Below, piece by piece: positions 10,274-21,747 of a stretch of 64,000 bases of DNA (the first letter of the stretch is position 1; each line of letters starts with the position of its first letter). Source of the stretch: Orbilia blumenaviensis (taxonomy: Eukaryota; Ascomycota; Orbiliomycetes; Orbiliales; Orbiliaceae). The notes beneath the pieces are model-generated. The model worked only from the letters and a program-made list of their open reading frames with translations. It did not search any database and was not told where the DNA came from. The position numbers were made by a program, and so were the translations under genes. The DNA lies in NCBI GenBank assembly GCA_036872755.1, contig JAVHNS010000005.1:806001-870000 (forward strand), written 5' to 3'.

Positions 10274-12658
10274 ATGCATCTTACAAATCTTCTTCCGATT
10301 CTTTGTTTTACCTCTTCCGCAGTTTCTATTGCAGTTTCAGCAAGCAATGACGGCGCGGGCATCGCCTCAGAACAACAAAAAGCGGCTAAGCGCGAAGACC
10401 ACCAGGGAAACACTGGGTCCACAAGCGTGATCACTTCGATCACGGATGGTTTATTCGGCGGCTCTGATCCTGTTGTTGTCGACCCCGAGAATTTCTCCGA
10501 AAAAATCTCGGAACGTGCTAACCATGGGAGCGACAGCGTTTATACTGTTCGGAAGAATAGGAAGAGCCGTCGCTCTTATTTGGTGGAATCTGCGGCTGAG
10601 CCGCTTCCGGATATCTTGAGCGTTCCTGAGGAGCTGGCGATTAGATGGATGGATGAACTCGGTGGAATTCTTTCCGACACTGCTGCCTTGAACAAAAGGT
10701 CAAAAAACGACAATTCACTGGTTAATGACTTGAAATCACGCGGTACAGAGCTAATTCCCACCTCGAAGAACGTCAAAAGGAACCATGATCCTGAAATGGA
10801 GAGCGTCTGGTTTTCGGTTGGTGGAGGTGGAAGATCTACAAACGACGTTCGATTGGGTTATGATCCTTATAAACCTACTTATAAACGGGATGAGACCGGC
10901 CTGGGATTAAGAGTGCCCTACCTTGACATGAGCGAAAAAAGATCAAAAGCCCTTTCCGAGATTCTCACAGCTCTTAACGACCAAGCAGACCCGAAGAGAG
11001 TGAACCCAGAAGACCGCGCAGTTCTCGACCGCCGCGCTCTTGTCGGCGTATCTGCCCCGGTGGATGCGAAGCCCGTCCAGAACGAAGTCATTAATCGTAT
11101 ATTTAAATTCGCCTCTGCAAAGAACAAGAAGCAAAAGCGTGATATCGGCCCTCGACAGTCGCCCGAAGAAGCTGCTCAGCAAATCCTTCAAAATCTTTTC
11201 CGCTTCGATGACGACGAAGAATGGAAGTGGGAAGCACCTAGATCTGCGATTAGTAAGCGCTGGCTTGACTGGCCAGATGTTACCGACAAACTCAGAGAGC
11301 CAGATTTTCCGGCTCCACATCACGATGAAATCAAAAAGCGTGATCCTCAATCTGGCGGTGTCACCACTCATGTAGTCGACGGACCTGTTCGCACTGACGC
11401 CCAGGATCCCAACAATTATGCATGGCCAGATATTAGTCTAAAAGTCAGAGAGATTCTTCCAAAGGAAGCCGACGAGATATCGCAACGTATCATTGTCACT
11501 ATCTTTCGAATGCAGGAAAACTTCCGACATAAGCGTAGCGTCGATGTTGTTGAAGTTGAACGCGAGGTCGAGGAAGTAGTTGTCGAACGGCGTGAACCTA
11601 GCGGCCCCCCTGGGTGGAGCGATGATTTTACTTCAAGAGTTCAATGGATCAGGCTCTATTTTAGACGTCTCTGGGAGGAAAAGAAAAAGGGGACACCGAT
11701 CCACCCTCGTGCACCCCACAGCTCTTCAGTAGAGCCGTCTAATACATTTAGGGGCCGTGGTAACTGGCCCCCAACATGTTTAAGGCGAATGAGAAGTTGC
11801 CTTAGGCCATGGGACGGTGGGGTATTCCGTCGCATACCATGGCGACAGGAAAGACTTCGTCGCTCCGCGGATGTTCTACGTAGGATTGTAGACTCCATCG
11901 ACCGAAACGCTGAAGACGAAGCACAGGTAACTAAGCGCGATGTCGCCAGCAGTTTACTCGGGTGGCTCGAAAATATCAACAATTACTTTGAGGAAACAAG
12001 AGATGGTGAGCAGCCAGCCGTTGCGGATATTTCGGCGAGAGATAGAGATGAGGTCCCAAGCTATGATAAAGCGGAAGTCCTGCTATCTCATGGGATTGAC
12101 GCCCGCGATCTTAATTTCGATATATCCCAGCTTGAGAAGACAGATATCGAGGAATGGATTCTAAAGCTGCGCCTGGAAGGATTTCCTGACGCATACTACA
12201 TCGGTAAACGTCCCATCGACGGGTTTCTTTCTGTTCTTCCGTCCAAGGTAGAGCGAGATCTTGCCTCCAGCGGTATCTCTGGGGGGTTAAATTCTATGAA
12301 ATTGGCAATTCGTAACAACATCACGGTTCCAATTTTTATCACCGCTTTTCTTGAGAAGTTGAAGTCTTGGATTCAAAACTACGGAACTATTGAAACAACG
12401 AAAGATGCTCCTAGGAAAGTGAAAAGAGATTATGATGTGGGAACATACCCATGGTGGAGCGGGAGCTCAGAAGGTGGTGGTGAAGATGTAACAACTAATC
12501 CTTGGCAACGGGGCGTCAATTGTGCCCGGCTTCGCGGCACCAATCAATGTGGTGGGGGTAGTACCTACAAGAGAGGCGTTGGGCCATCGCTCGCCGGAGA
12601 GGAGACAAGTGGCGTGGTAAACAGAAAGGCAGTGGTCGAGAAGGATGTGTCATCTTGA
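10274..12658 (+). CDS. large secreted protein with 14 Kex2-type KR sites
   Basis: Intronless, 794 residues. The N-terminus (MHLTNLLPILCFTSSAVSIA) is a signal peptide. I count 14 Lys-Arg dipeptides, the first at residues 39-40 (AAKR) and the last at 766-767 (TYKR), plus several Arg-Arg pairs. Asp follows KR in five cases (KRDET, KRDIG, KRDPQ, KRDVA, KRDYD). This is the layout of Kex2-processed secreted precursors, although the segments between sites differ in sequence and length (about 20-110 residues). Segments are Trp- and charge-rich. After the signal peptide only four Cys remain, as two local pairs: CLRRMRSC and CARLRGTNQC (Cys750/Cys759). I recognise no enzymatic domain. It could be a poly-peptide precursor, a disordered wall protein, or a secreted effector. 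No DUF3328/UstYa-like oxidase, the partner of fungal dikaritin RiPPs, was found nearby. The coding call is firm; the function is unknown. Confidence 0.8.
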   Translation: MHLTNLLPILCFTSSAVSIAVSASNDGAGIASEQQKAAKREDHQGNTGSTSVITSITDGLFGGSDPVVVDPENFSEKISERANHGSDSVYTVRKNRKSRRSYLVESAAEPLPDILSVPEELAIRWMDELGGILSDTAALNKRSKNDNSLVNDLKSRGTELIPTSKNVKRNHDPEMESVWFSVGGGGRSTNDVRLGYDPYKPTYKRDETGLGLRVPYLDMSEKRSKALSEILTALNDQADPKRVNPEDRAVLDRRALVGVSAPVDAKPVQNEVINRIFKFASAKNKKQKRDIGPRQSPEEAAQQILQNLFRFDDDEEWKWEAPRSAISKRWLDWPDVTDKLREPDFPAPHHDEIKKRDPQSGGVTTHVVDGPVRTDAQDPNNYAWPDISLKVREILPKEADEISQRIIVTIFRMQENFRHKRSVDVVEVEREVEEVVVERREPSGPPGWSDDFTSRVQWIRLYFRRLWEEKKKGTPIHPRAPHSSSVEPSNTFRGRGNWPPTCLRRMRSCLRPWDGGVFRRIPWRQERLRRSADVLRRIVDSIDRNAEDEAQVTKRDVASSLLGWLENINNYFEETRDGEQPAVADISARDRDEVPSYDKAEVLLSHGIDARDLNFDISQLEKTDIEEWILKLRLEGFPDAYYIGKRPIDGFLSVLPSKVERDLASSGISGGLNSMKLAIRNNITVPIFITAFLEKLKSWIQNYGTIETTKDAPRKVKRDYDVGTYPWWSGSSEGGGEDVTTNPWQRGVNCARLRGTNQCGGGSTYKRGVGPSLAGEETSGVVNRKAVVEKDVSS

Positions 12659-14450
12659 TTTTGCAAGAATAATTATGGAGAGTCCGAAATACGTGAGTTA
12701 GACTGCATGCATATGGAAGTGATTAAACGAAGAAGGCCAGTGGATGAAGTGCTAATGAGATTCCCGTGAGCTAGAAAATATTCTAGGTATATATCTATAT
12801 AACAAGCTTGTGATCATATGAGCTGGTATATGAGTTTCAGTCGTTTCGTTCAAAGTTAACGTTGTGTTATATTGGTTCGGGGTTAGCTCTGATCTCGTGG
12901 TAGTTGGCTCGGGATTTAATGATTTTCTACTTTAAACACTCCTTTACACCTCTTCTTTTGGTACATGTATTGTATAAGTAGTACTACTACGTATTGATTT
13001 AACTTAACGTTGCTTTAATATTATTTTTTAACTCAATCATGGGCCAGCCAGCTGTCCTTGAAAATAATATTAACTATAATAAATGAACATATGAAGACGC
13101 ACTTTAGGCCCCCCCCCCGCGGTGTTGTCTGTGCCACTACACAGTTCAATGTGAGATATGTAGCAAACGTTTTGTGATTTTGATTTGTTCTTGCGAATAT
13201 AGTTACTACATAAGACTTGACATTCAACTCCATTGAACGTAAATATATCGCCATGTATTGCGTAAGTATATAATTGATCGTAAAGGGGGGAAATACGTAT
13301 ACGGGCTGGTTTAAAAGGATCTTTACACAAAGCTACCGATATCTTACATCCGAAACGTCGGAATAATATTCCTCCTCTCCTTCCTCTTCGTCGTGTGCTT
13401 GACCGATTAGTGATCTGCAGGAGCATCCTTCAAGTTTAACATGCAACAAGCTATCAACGCATGCTAAAGAATTTGCTAAGATTGATATGATATCTATGAA
13501 TTCACGCTATTCTCATAAGAGATTCATAGGGTTAACATTAATTTACGTTAGATAGAAGTAAAAATAGTAGAACCAAAATTAAACCAAAGCTAGGAGTTTT
13601 TTGGTCGTCGGGGTTCCAATCATGTAAGCTATGTATTAAGATTCTAACAGTCTATGCCATGATACTAGATACCGTAGTGAAATTGATCTCTTTTTCAAGA
13701 CCTTCTTGCGCCTCAAGGACATCCATTTAGTATGATTTTATGGCCGCCAAGTCCAACTAAAGACTAGATTTCGTTTGATAAACGGCCTAGAAAATGCACC
13801 CTTTCCTCTTACGGTGTATAGATGGGACTATTTGTTCTGGGATTCTGCTGGATGAATAGCGGCTAACGAGGCAATGTATGAGTACAGATATTCCACCATA
13901 TAATTCGGCGCTACCGAAGTGCCTATAGCTTGGAAATATTAATATTTATGGTGGCAGCTATATAGCTGAAAGGTGGGGGGCACGAAGCGGCTGGTTCATA
14001 TTCGTTTTACGTATTAGCTTGTAGTTTTGAAAGATAAGATGTGAGAATTTATTTGAATGCGTTTCTTGAGGACCGTGACGGGTCACTGGCCCTGATTTTG
14101 ATATCGATATGCGACAGGATCTAGGGTAAGATGCATCAATTGTTGAAATGAATTAATATTATACATATATACACAGGAAAAGGTACATTTGGTAATCAGG
14201 TAATGGTTCCTTTTTCAGAGCTTCCACTTGAGGTTTGAATCGGACCCTTGAAGTCAACAGATCTAGATATTGCCTATAAAACTGGAGGCTAGAGGCCTTT
14301 GATTTCCATCTCTGCGATATCGATATCTTATTCAATTCAAGGAAGTGACAAACCACAACTCCTTCATTTGCACTGAGTTCCGCCCCGAGACTTATTTATA
14401 CTTATTGAGCTTCTTTCCGGTCGAAAAACGAGTCTAGAGGAATAAAAACT
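12659..14450. other. gene-free region
   Basis: About 1.8 kb, AT-rich, with no supportable gene. It includes a run of ten C followed by GCGG at 13109-13122, otherwise unremarkable. Confidence 0.5.
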
Positions 14451-14682
14451 ATGAAGCCCATGCTTCTTTTACCTCTTTTCCTTCTTGGGGCGCTCACAGC
14501 AGCAGCACCCGCAGATTGGAAGCGTGAAACTCCAGCTGCACAACCAGAGCCCACCGCTATCAAGCCACTGAACTGGCCAGGACGCCCCCCACCAGGGTGG
14601 AAGCGTTCAGGTAGAACTCTTTCTCACCGAAAACCAAAGATATTCAGCGGTGCTAATGTTCGCTTCCATGCACATAGATTGA
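14451..14682 (+). CDS. small secreted peptide precursor with two WKR endings
   Basis: Starts at the ATG at 14451. Residues 1-19 form a strong signal peptide (LLLPLFLLGALTAAA). The mature part has DWKR at residues 22-25 and NWPGRPPPGWKR at 41-52, separated by a Pro/Ala/Glu-rich spacer (TPAAQPEPTAIKP). KR suggests Kex2 cleavage, and the xP/xA dipeptides of the spacer resemble Ste13-type trimming sites. I favour an intron at 14611-14677 (GT donor, GCTAATG branch point, CATAG acceptor) that ends the protein at 54 residues right after KRS; unspliced, the frame runs to 14708 and gives 85 residues. The layout is reminiscent of ascomycete alpha-type pheromone precursors, but the Cys pair of those peptides is absent. 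It lies 1.8 kb after another multi-KR secreted protein. A peptide-precursor role is inference; a small secreted protein of unknown role is the fallback. Confidence 0.6.
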
Positions 14683-14708
14683 CGGAACCTCTTATTTGGG
14701 TTTGGTAG

Positions 14709-15754
14709 GTCCGTGGGGCCGAGGGCTGGGGTTTTTATGCCTATACGCCAAATACTGCAAACGATAATACGTTACAATTACGAAATTTTGAGCGAATTTG
14801 GTTCGCATATCATGAATTAAACGGATAGAAAATGACCCGATGAATGGAGATAATCGACACAACCTATGATTAGGCAGACAACTTGGACCCTTTGTAGTCG
14901 GACAAGGACGTCTCAATTATAACTATTTTGATTATTATTATTATTAAGTATGCGCATTATTATTTTAAACTTGTAAACTCCGGAGAGGACGTTAGCGCTA
15001 TGCAACGTTAACTTCTAATCTGCCCGGCTCTGCCGCTCGGACACACGTGCCCACCAACTTCAGATGCAGGCTTGCACCCGTGTTGACGTTCGTTAGGATT
15101 CTCCAATCAGTCAGCTTGTAGTTTTAAACGTTTTCAACTCAAATATTGCAACAATCTTGGCTGGCTGACCTGAGCGCTGCATCCAAGCCAGTAGTCCGAT
15201 TACTAAACCTCTACCCCTACCCCAAAATACGAATCAGTTAGGATATTATGCACACTAAGCGGAAATGATTGTGCGAGCATCTCCGGACCTCGTGTTCTGA
15301 CCTATGAGGATTCGTTCATTTGAAATGGGCGGGGCTCGTCATTTCAGCCCCTCCCACCATATATGCACCAACTAGCTCGAACCTTGTTCTCGTTTGTGTT
15401 CGCGACATGTTAATCAGCACTAGTTAAGGCCGGCCGGATATTTTCGTGAAGGTGCCTCAATTACTAAGATTTTATGGCGACAGGATGGTATAATTCCCCG
15501 CCATCGGGTAGACAACAAGAATCCTTTTGGTATCACAAGCTTAAATCTCGACCGGATCAGATAGGCTGTTGTTTAAGATGCTCGATCTGCTTTTATATTC
15601 TGGATATATAAAAGTGTGATGAATTCCGTGAATCGGGGTGAAAATTGCCCAAGTAGTCAAGCCATCTTGTTAATATCATAGTTATCGATCAGGAGCTTTC
15701 ATTCATACCTTATACAACTGATTGAACTTGATCCCTTGATTTTGCAATCTAAAT
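14709..15754. other. gene-free region
   Basis: No coding signal. It contains a short ATT repeat at 14931-14946. The right half is the promoter region of the catalase-like gene. Confidence 0.5.
14931..14946. repeat. ATT trinucleotide repeat
   Basis: Short perfect run of ATT units. Confidence 0.8.
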
Positions 15755-16796
15755 ATGCCACTTTCAACCAGCGAACAAGTCAATGCTACCGCCGAAGCCC
15801 TCCTCGGTGGATTTCAGGCTGCTTTTGGCAAACACCCAGGCTATAGACCAGGTATGCATAGATATGATAAAAAAACTTTACAAAGGGGAAATTTATTGCA
15901 TTGCTAATAGTGAATTTGATTTAGCGCACTCAAAGGGGACGCTTGTAACTGGTACATTTACGCCAACGACGGAAGCTGCTAAGCTTAGCAAAGCTCAGCA
16001 TTTCAACTCTCCCACCTCCATTACTGTTCGCTTTTCAAACTCTACCGGAATACCAGTGATCCCGGACACAGACCCGAACGCTAGCCCGCGTGGTCTAGGC
16101 CTCCGCTTCAACCTCGGTGGGCGCCAGCATACCGATATTATCACCCACTCTACACCATTCTTTCCAGTGAAAACTGGCGAAGACTTTCTTGGGTTCCTGG
16201 GTGCATTAGGCGCAAATGCGGCATATAAGGGCGAAAGTCCTACGCCACTGGAGACCTTTTTGGGGGCCCATCCAGAAACTCTGGCTTTCATTCAAGCCCC
16301 GAAGCCTACAGCTGAGAGCTTTGTTGGGTTGAGCTACTTCGGTGTCAATGCCTTCAAGCTGATCGCTGCAGATGGTACTGTGACAACAGTCAGATACCAG
16401 ATTCACCCAACTGTTGGCACTAAAGAACTATCAGCAGAGGAATTGGGGACCAAATCACCAAACTTTCTCTTTGAAGAGCTTCCGGAACGACTAGCGCCGG
16501 GACCAGTTGAATTAAAACTAGTGGTCCAAATTGCTGAAGAAGGCGACCCTACCAACGATGCTACCGTGCACTGGCCGGAATCTAGAGGGGTTGTTGAGCT
16601 CGGAACCTTGAAGCTAGAGGCTATTGAACCGGAACCAAAGAACGCTGAAGATCAAAAATATATTATCTATGATCCTATTCCAAGAGTGGATGGTGTTGAG
16701 CCATCAGATGACCCACTACTTGATGTGAGGGCTTCGCTTTATTTGATTAGTGGAAGAGAAAGACGAGCGGCACCAGAGCTCCAGATCAACCTGTAA
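15755..16796 (+). CDS. small catalase-like haem peroxidase
   Basis: Two exons, 15755-15851 and 15925-16796, with a phase-1 intron (GTATGC, branch GCTAATAG, TTTAG); 322 residues. The protein is a catalase-fold member of the short (about 300-350 residue) catalase-related peroxidase class, as in bacterial SrpA. The splice restores the conserved start HPGYRPAHSKG, whose His is the expected distal haem residue, followed by GTFTPT. Further family segments are SITVRFSNSTG and ASPRGLGLRF. The usual large-catalase C-terminal domain is missing, so peroxidase or organic-peroxide activity with haem is more likely than bulk catalase activity. The C-terminus RASLYLISGRERR fits the helix that carries the proximal Tyr. 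There is no signal peptide, so it is probably cytosolic. It converges with the RTA1 gene to its right. Confidence 0.9.
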
Positions 16797-17144
16797 TCCG
16801 ACTGCTCAAGCTCTATGGGATTAATTATTCGTTTCTTTGTATCTACCTATGCTGGATACATTCACCTATCCTAAGTTCCTATACTTTACGCTTATGATAT
16901 CTCGTGTTTTTTTTTACACTTGAAATGAATTGAAGAAATTTTGATTTCTGTGCGGAAATCGCGAACGAATGACTAAATTTAAAAAACTATTAAATTACAA
17001 AATAAAAAACTAGAGTTGGCTATGAAGATTATCATGAGACTTGGAAGGTGAATGCTTCGGCGAAGAGGGGTGTATTATCTCGGGGTATATGTTTGGCAAC
17101 GCACAGGGTAGGCCAAGATAGATCTAAGAGCTGAAGTTCTGGGA
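16797..17144. other. intergenic space between convergent genes
   Basis: A 348-bp space holding the 3' ends of the catalase-like gene and the RTA1 gene. AT-rich, with a T-run near 16908-16914; presumably both transcript ends. Nothing else seen. Confidence 0.5.
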
Positions 17145-18318
17145 TCAATTCACAATTTCATCAGAGCTGCCACTATACTCCTTCTCAGCGCCACTTCTTG
17201 AGGCATAACTTGCTTCGAAGCAGATGCCTGGATGGAAAATATTCAGGGCAAAGCAAGCCAAAATAACCATTCTGTGTGAGAAAGAAATCAGTATGACACA
17301 CTAAAATTTCCATTGACATGATGTTGATTGCGACTTACGTTGCCTCCAGAGTGATGAGGTAGATCTCATTTGTCATCAAAGGGCCGTTCCAACCTTCTGA
17401 CAACTCGGCCACACGATAAACACATCGGACGTAGATGAAAAACGTCGCAGCAGCCATGGCATATAAGAAGTACTTGAATCTCCTGCTCTCCCGCAACCCA
17501 CGCTGTTTCTCATCGAACATATCCCGACGGCTCCAGCACCTCCAGGCGAACTCTCCGCAAAGGACCATGAAAAGAGTCAAAGTAAAAACCTGGAATGCGA
17601 GACCTCCAAGGGTGATGTCGGCCCCGAGCTTTGAGTTCTTCTCAGTATCCGCAGTGGAAGCGATAGCGCCACCCACGGATTGGGTTATAAGGGAGATAAG
17701 ATCGCAAGCAACGAATATATATGTGTACCAACGAGGTTTTATCCGAGATATTTCTTCGCCGAAAGCAATGACACTGATCGCGGAAAGTTTTGGTTAGTTG
17801 TGTTCTTCGAGATAGATAATACTGGTATGGATGGGATTTAAGGGAAGTCTAACATTCGCGCGAGACAAAGGTAAATACCGGCCGCGTAGCATGCGGGCGC
17901 TACAGTCAAGCAACAAATCTGAATAATGAAAGACTGGCCCCCAAGGCCGTTAAACGGATCACTACTTCCACCAACTCGTCCAACATATCCTACAATCTCG
18001 ACTAGATTTTTCAAAACCAGTTTAGCAGGCTGACCTAAAGTCAATAGGAAGAACGTTCAATGCTACGGGAGGAGACATACGAAGACCCCCTAAACTCATG
18101 GCAACAAAGAAACCCCAAGTCTTCTTCCATATTCCAACCACAATGAAGCCGATGGTTGACAGGGAGAATAATACCAAGAAAACAATATTGGGAGCAAGTT
18201 CTGGTGCGTACCCATAGACGCTATCGGATACGGGACAGGTATCAATTGTGCACAGGTCCGTATTGTTTGGTCGAATCGACTCGTCACCGTTCCAGACCAT
18301 CTTGGTAAATACTGGCAA
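17145..18318 (-). CDS. RTA1-like lipid-translocating/stress membrane protein
   Basis: Four exons on the minus strand: 18318-18081, 18034-17854, 17773-17339, 17271-17145; 326 residues. All junctions keep frame, and the introns are 46, 80 and 67 bp. The protein is a seven-helix RTA1 family member. Diagnostic segments are VEIVGYVGR, TVAPACYAAGIYLCLARIV (created by the second splice), SRIKPRWYTYIFVACD, GGLAFQVFTLTLF and, in the last exon, ALNIFHPG. Yeast relatives (Rta1, Rsb1) are linked to sphingoid-base export and 7-aminocholesterol resistance at the plasma membrane. The N-terminus is extracellular, with a short Cys-containing segment (LCTIDTC). A TATATAAG element sits about 155 bp upstream of the ATG. 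The specific substrate is unknown. Confidence 0.92.
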
Positions 18319-19922
18319 GCTCGGCCTAGAAAAAAGAAGGGAAAAAAAGAAAAATAATAAAAACGGGAAGAAAAATAAATGGATAATGTAGTCGAAATGA
18401 AAGTGAGAGGTATTAAGGTTGTCGGTTGTATTCGCTCTGAGAAGGGAAGCCCGGAAACGTAGAATTCCCGTCTCTTATATAATAACAACGGTGCCTGTCC
18501 TACCTGTACGAATTAAGTATCTAAATCCAATCTAGTCTTCTCGTGGATAGGACTTGATGCATCTACAATCCGATAGCCCGGATTAGCCACAGCCTGTTAA
18601 CAAAGGACTCACGTCGGAGAAAAACAAAGCCTACACTATTTTTCGAGAATATCACAACGCCTCCTAAGATCATGTACATGCAATTTTATACAAGCCTCAC
18701 ACTTGCGTAACGGCAAATCACACCGATCCGATCAACTAGATACCAAAAGGAGCCAGCCATGGTCATGCTTGAGACCCCTGCATAGTAACTTCATAGAGTA
18801 GCAGGTAAACCAGAGGTGATACCAATGAATTAAGCTTAATCTAAGCTCGCCATTGACTCCCATAATTTGATCAACTTGTAGAACCCTGCTTTAAGCCAGC
18901 AGGGTAAAACATCCATCCATCCAATTCGAGCCTCCGCGGTTGGCTAGGGTAGTAAGCTATTGGCGCCATGGCATGCGTTTTTTAAGTGATGCAGTTGCAC
19001 TTTCGGGCCCAAAATATGCACGAGGGTATCTGTGCTAGAAGCGTCGTAAGCCTTTTAAGCCAGAAATACATTGTAACTAGTTGAAGCCATCTGCCCAGAA
19101 CGTTTGAACCTGCGAACCAGCCGTGTGCTTGGCTTGGGTTTAAATTTCGTAGTAAAAAAAAAACACGGGCATTTCGTGTTGTCCTAGTTCAAGCCTCCTT
19201 AGAACTTGTCTCCGTTGTAGTAATCATCATAATCCCATCTACCGGTGCCCAAAATATTAATATATCATCGGCGCAATTAAAATCGTTCCCAGTTTTTAAT
19301 AACGAGATTATCTTTCCAGAAACATTATTCTGCATATATCCTAAATCAGAGATATTGCTACAACTTCTAATTATAGCTCCGCAGATAGTATACAGCTAAA
19401 GCCAGGCTCGGGCGCGGGCGAGCTCGAGGCCGCAGAAGCTAATCGTGCGCAAAGTATTTATTTTTTTGCAACACAGCGCCTTTGAATTCCCCGTTCAAAA
19501 TCTCCGAAGGTTACGTACTCAACAGATCACAACTTTCAAGATCCCCATTCTAGACAAATTTTCCGGTGGACGTTCGGGCCCGCTACCAAAAGCTTACATT
19601 TGTTTCTACGGTGTGCGAAAAATGTTATTAAGCTGAGCCCCGTTTGAAACGTCTCCGGCAATTACATCTCAAGTCTCTTAACGTTATGTATCTTTTTGTG
19701 CTGTCCACGTAATCCAGTGCCAGAACATGGTCAGGAACCAAATTTGCAAACGCAAAGATTAAAACTCCATAGAAGTACTAGTCTCGTAAACCAGTCTCAA
19801 TGAAGCAGAACACGAAGTATCCAAAGTCTTAGCATCCCAGATTTGATAGCACAAGGTCCCCAGAGATATCATGCAAAAAAACTTCTCCTTGGCCAAAGCC
19901 TCTATAGCTCTGAAATTAAGGT
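18319..19922. other. gene-free region
   Basis: About 1.6 kb holding the RTA1 promoter on its left and the P450 3' end on its right. No supportable coding region. Confidence 0.5.
18474..18481 (-). promoter_or_regulatory. TATA-like element for RTA1 gene
   Basis: TATATAAG on the minus strand, about 155 bp before the start codon of the RTA1-like gene, a reasonable core-promoter position. Confidence 0.4.
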
Positions 19923-21747
19923 CTATTCTAGTGCTGCATGTGCAGACTTCTGCCCCCTCTTCCTAACCCTCACTTTCAAACCACCCTCCATTGGCAAGGT
20001 CAAACTATTCCTGCTTCTCCTTCTTCCTATTTTCTCGACTTCTTCAAATTCCCAATTCCTTAATGATTCTCCCAATACCCAAACGCCCATAACCTCTGCC
20101 ATCCTCTTCCCTAAGCAACTCCTCGCTCCTCCATTAAAAACAGGGTATTCTGAGGCACTCTTTACCTTCAACTTGACTTCTTCAACCCCATCCGTAATAG
20201 TCGATGTTTCAATCCATCTATCAGGTCGGAAATCATAAGCGTCATCGCCCCATATTTTCTTTGACCGGCCATATGCGTAGGGACACCACACGACCACGCT
20301 TTCATGAGGAAGCACTGTCCCGTCCGGGAGTAGCATTCCCGTTGGGTTAAGAGTTTGTTTTAGCTCGAAAGGAACGGGCGGATATAACCTCAGTGTTTCG
20401 AGGAATACTGCATGGCTCCTCGGTGTCAGCGTGGTGCTTAAACTGGCATAACTATGGACTGCTGTTGCGGGTAACTCGTCCGTGATATACGGTATGAAAT
20501 CTGGCTGTTCTAACAGTAGATGAAGTACCCAAGTCATAGAGTTTGCTGTTGTGTCCCGCCCAGCGGATAGGAAGTTTATTGCGGAGTCGGCAACTACATG
20601 GTGCTCGGGGACTGCATCAAGGAGCATGTCGACCAAATCACCACCCTCTTCAGCAGATTCGGCGTCTTTGCTGGTTTGTATGCTATCCCTATCCTCTCGA
20701 CGACACACTGCAAGGCGAACGATTTCGCTCCCGAAGGACTTTACTATCGAAACAGCCTTTCGGAATTTTTGACCAAACAGATAATAATTCAACTTCCATA
20801 ATGGATTTTGAAAGCGGAGCCCCGTGAGGTCGGAGGCGTAGTCAAACGCCGCTGCGAAGGGATGTGAATTCGATAAATCCATCTAGATCGCAGAGTTAAC
20901 ATAATCCCGAGTTGAGCAGCGGCATCAGTCGTCTTGAGGAGTGAATATCTTACCCCAAAGGCGACTCTTCCCATTACTCGTGTGGTAAACTCCAAGTATA
21001 ACTCCTCCATATCGACAATCTTCCCAGTCTCTGCCGCCTCATCAAGTTCCTCCCTCGCCTTCTCCCAAAATTTTGGGAAAACTTCATCAACAAGAACTTG
21101 TAAATGCGACCCAGCAAAGAATTTATTGCCGGCTTTCCGCTGGGTTTTCCAAAGCTGGCCAGATGCATTGATAATACCATGTCCTATATTCCTCGCTCAA
21201 TCAAATCAGTTTTTCACTTGTCTACAACAGGGGCATCTAGCTGCAACAAAAGAACCAGAATTCGTACTACCGAATAAATGCCAGCTTCTCTCTTCAAAAA
21301 ACGGACCTTTCCCAAATCCCTCTTTGCCCTCTTTCTTCATTATGAACTCCAAAACATCAGGGTTGCTAACGACAATACCTGGTGGTAATGTGGGAACACT
21401 GATCTCATATGTTTCGAAGCCGAAGATGTCATTATGAATCTGGCTAAACCAGTCAAAAAGAGACTGGCGATCCAACAATAGGAATTTAAGGCCATTTCCA
21501 AACAGCGGGAGCGTCCCAGGAGGAAATCTATCCGCAACTTATTGTAAGAAGAATTTCCAATAAAAGGACTTCGAAATCTTTGGGCTGCTATGCCCAAGGT
21601 TTTTATTTTTTTTTGTGTTTGTGTTGGGTCTTGTGGAACTTACCGTAGCGACTTCCCGTCCCGAGTTATCCTGTGCGACTGTCGGTAGACCAATTGCTTG
21701 ACTAAAAACGCCAGCCCAGCGCTGGCTATAATGTATATGGCAAGCAT
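19923..21747 (-). CDS. cytochrome P450 (CYP52-clan-like)
   Basis: Four exons on the minus strand: 21747-21644, 21527-21271, 21183-20954, 20882-19923; 516 residues, a normal P450 length. The first exon gives an N-terminal membrane anchor (MLAIYIIIASAGLAFLV) followed by the basic stop-transfer KQLVYRQSHR. The first splice restores the proline hinge FPPGTLPLFGNG. Catalytic signatures are SAGRDTT in helix I (about residues 303-309), ETLR of the ExxR motif (359-362) and the haem loop FNGGARSCLGKR with Cys at about 453. The helix pattern and the pre-ExxR region resemble microsomal n-alkane/fatty-acid hydroxylases of the CYP52 type, but the substrate is a guess. It is an endoplasmic reticulum haem monooxygenase needing NADPH-P450 reductase. 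The antiporter gene downstream on the map is unrelated. Confidence 0.92.

Noticed and set aside
10274..12658. dikaritin/ustiloxin-type RiPP precursor
   Set aside because: The units between KR sites do not repeat, and no UstYa-like (HxxHC) gene was found in the window, so I report it only as an unclassified multi-KR protein.
19843..20238. 131-codon plus-strand frame
   Set aside because: It is antisense to the 3' end of the P450, whose frame is strongly supported by the haem motif.
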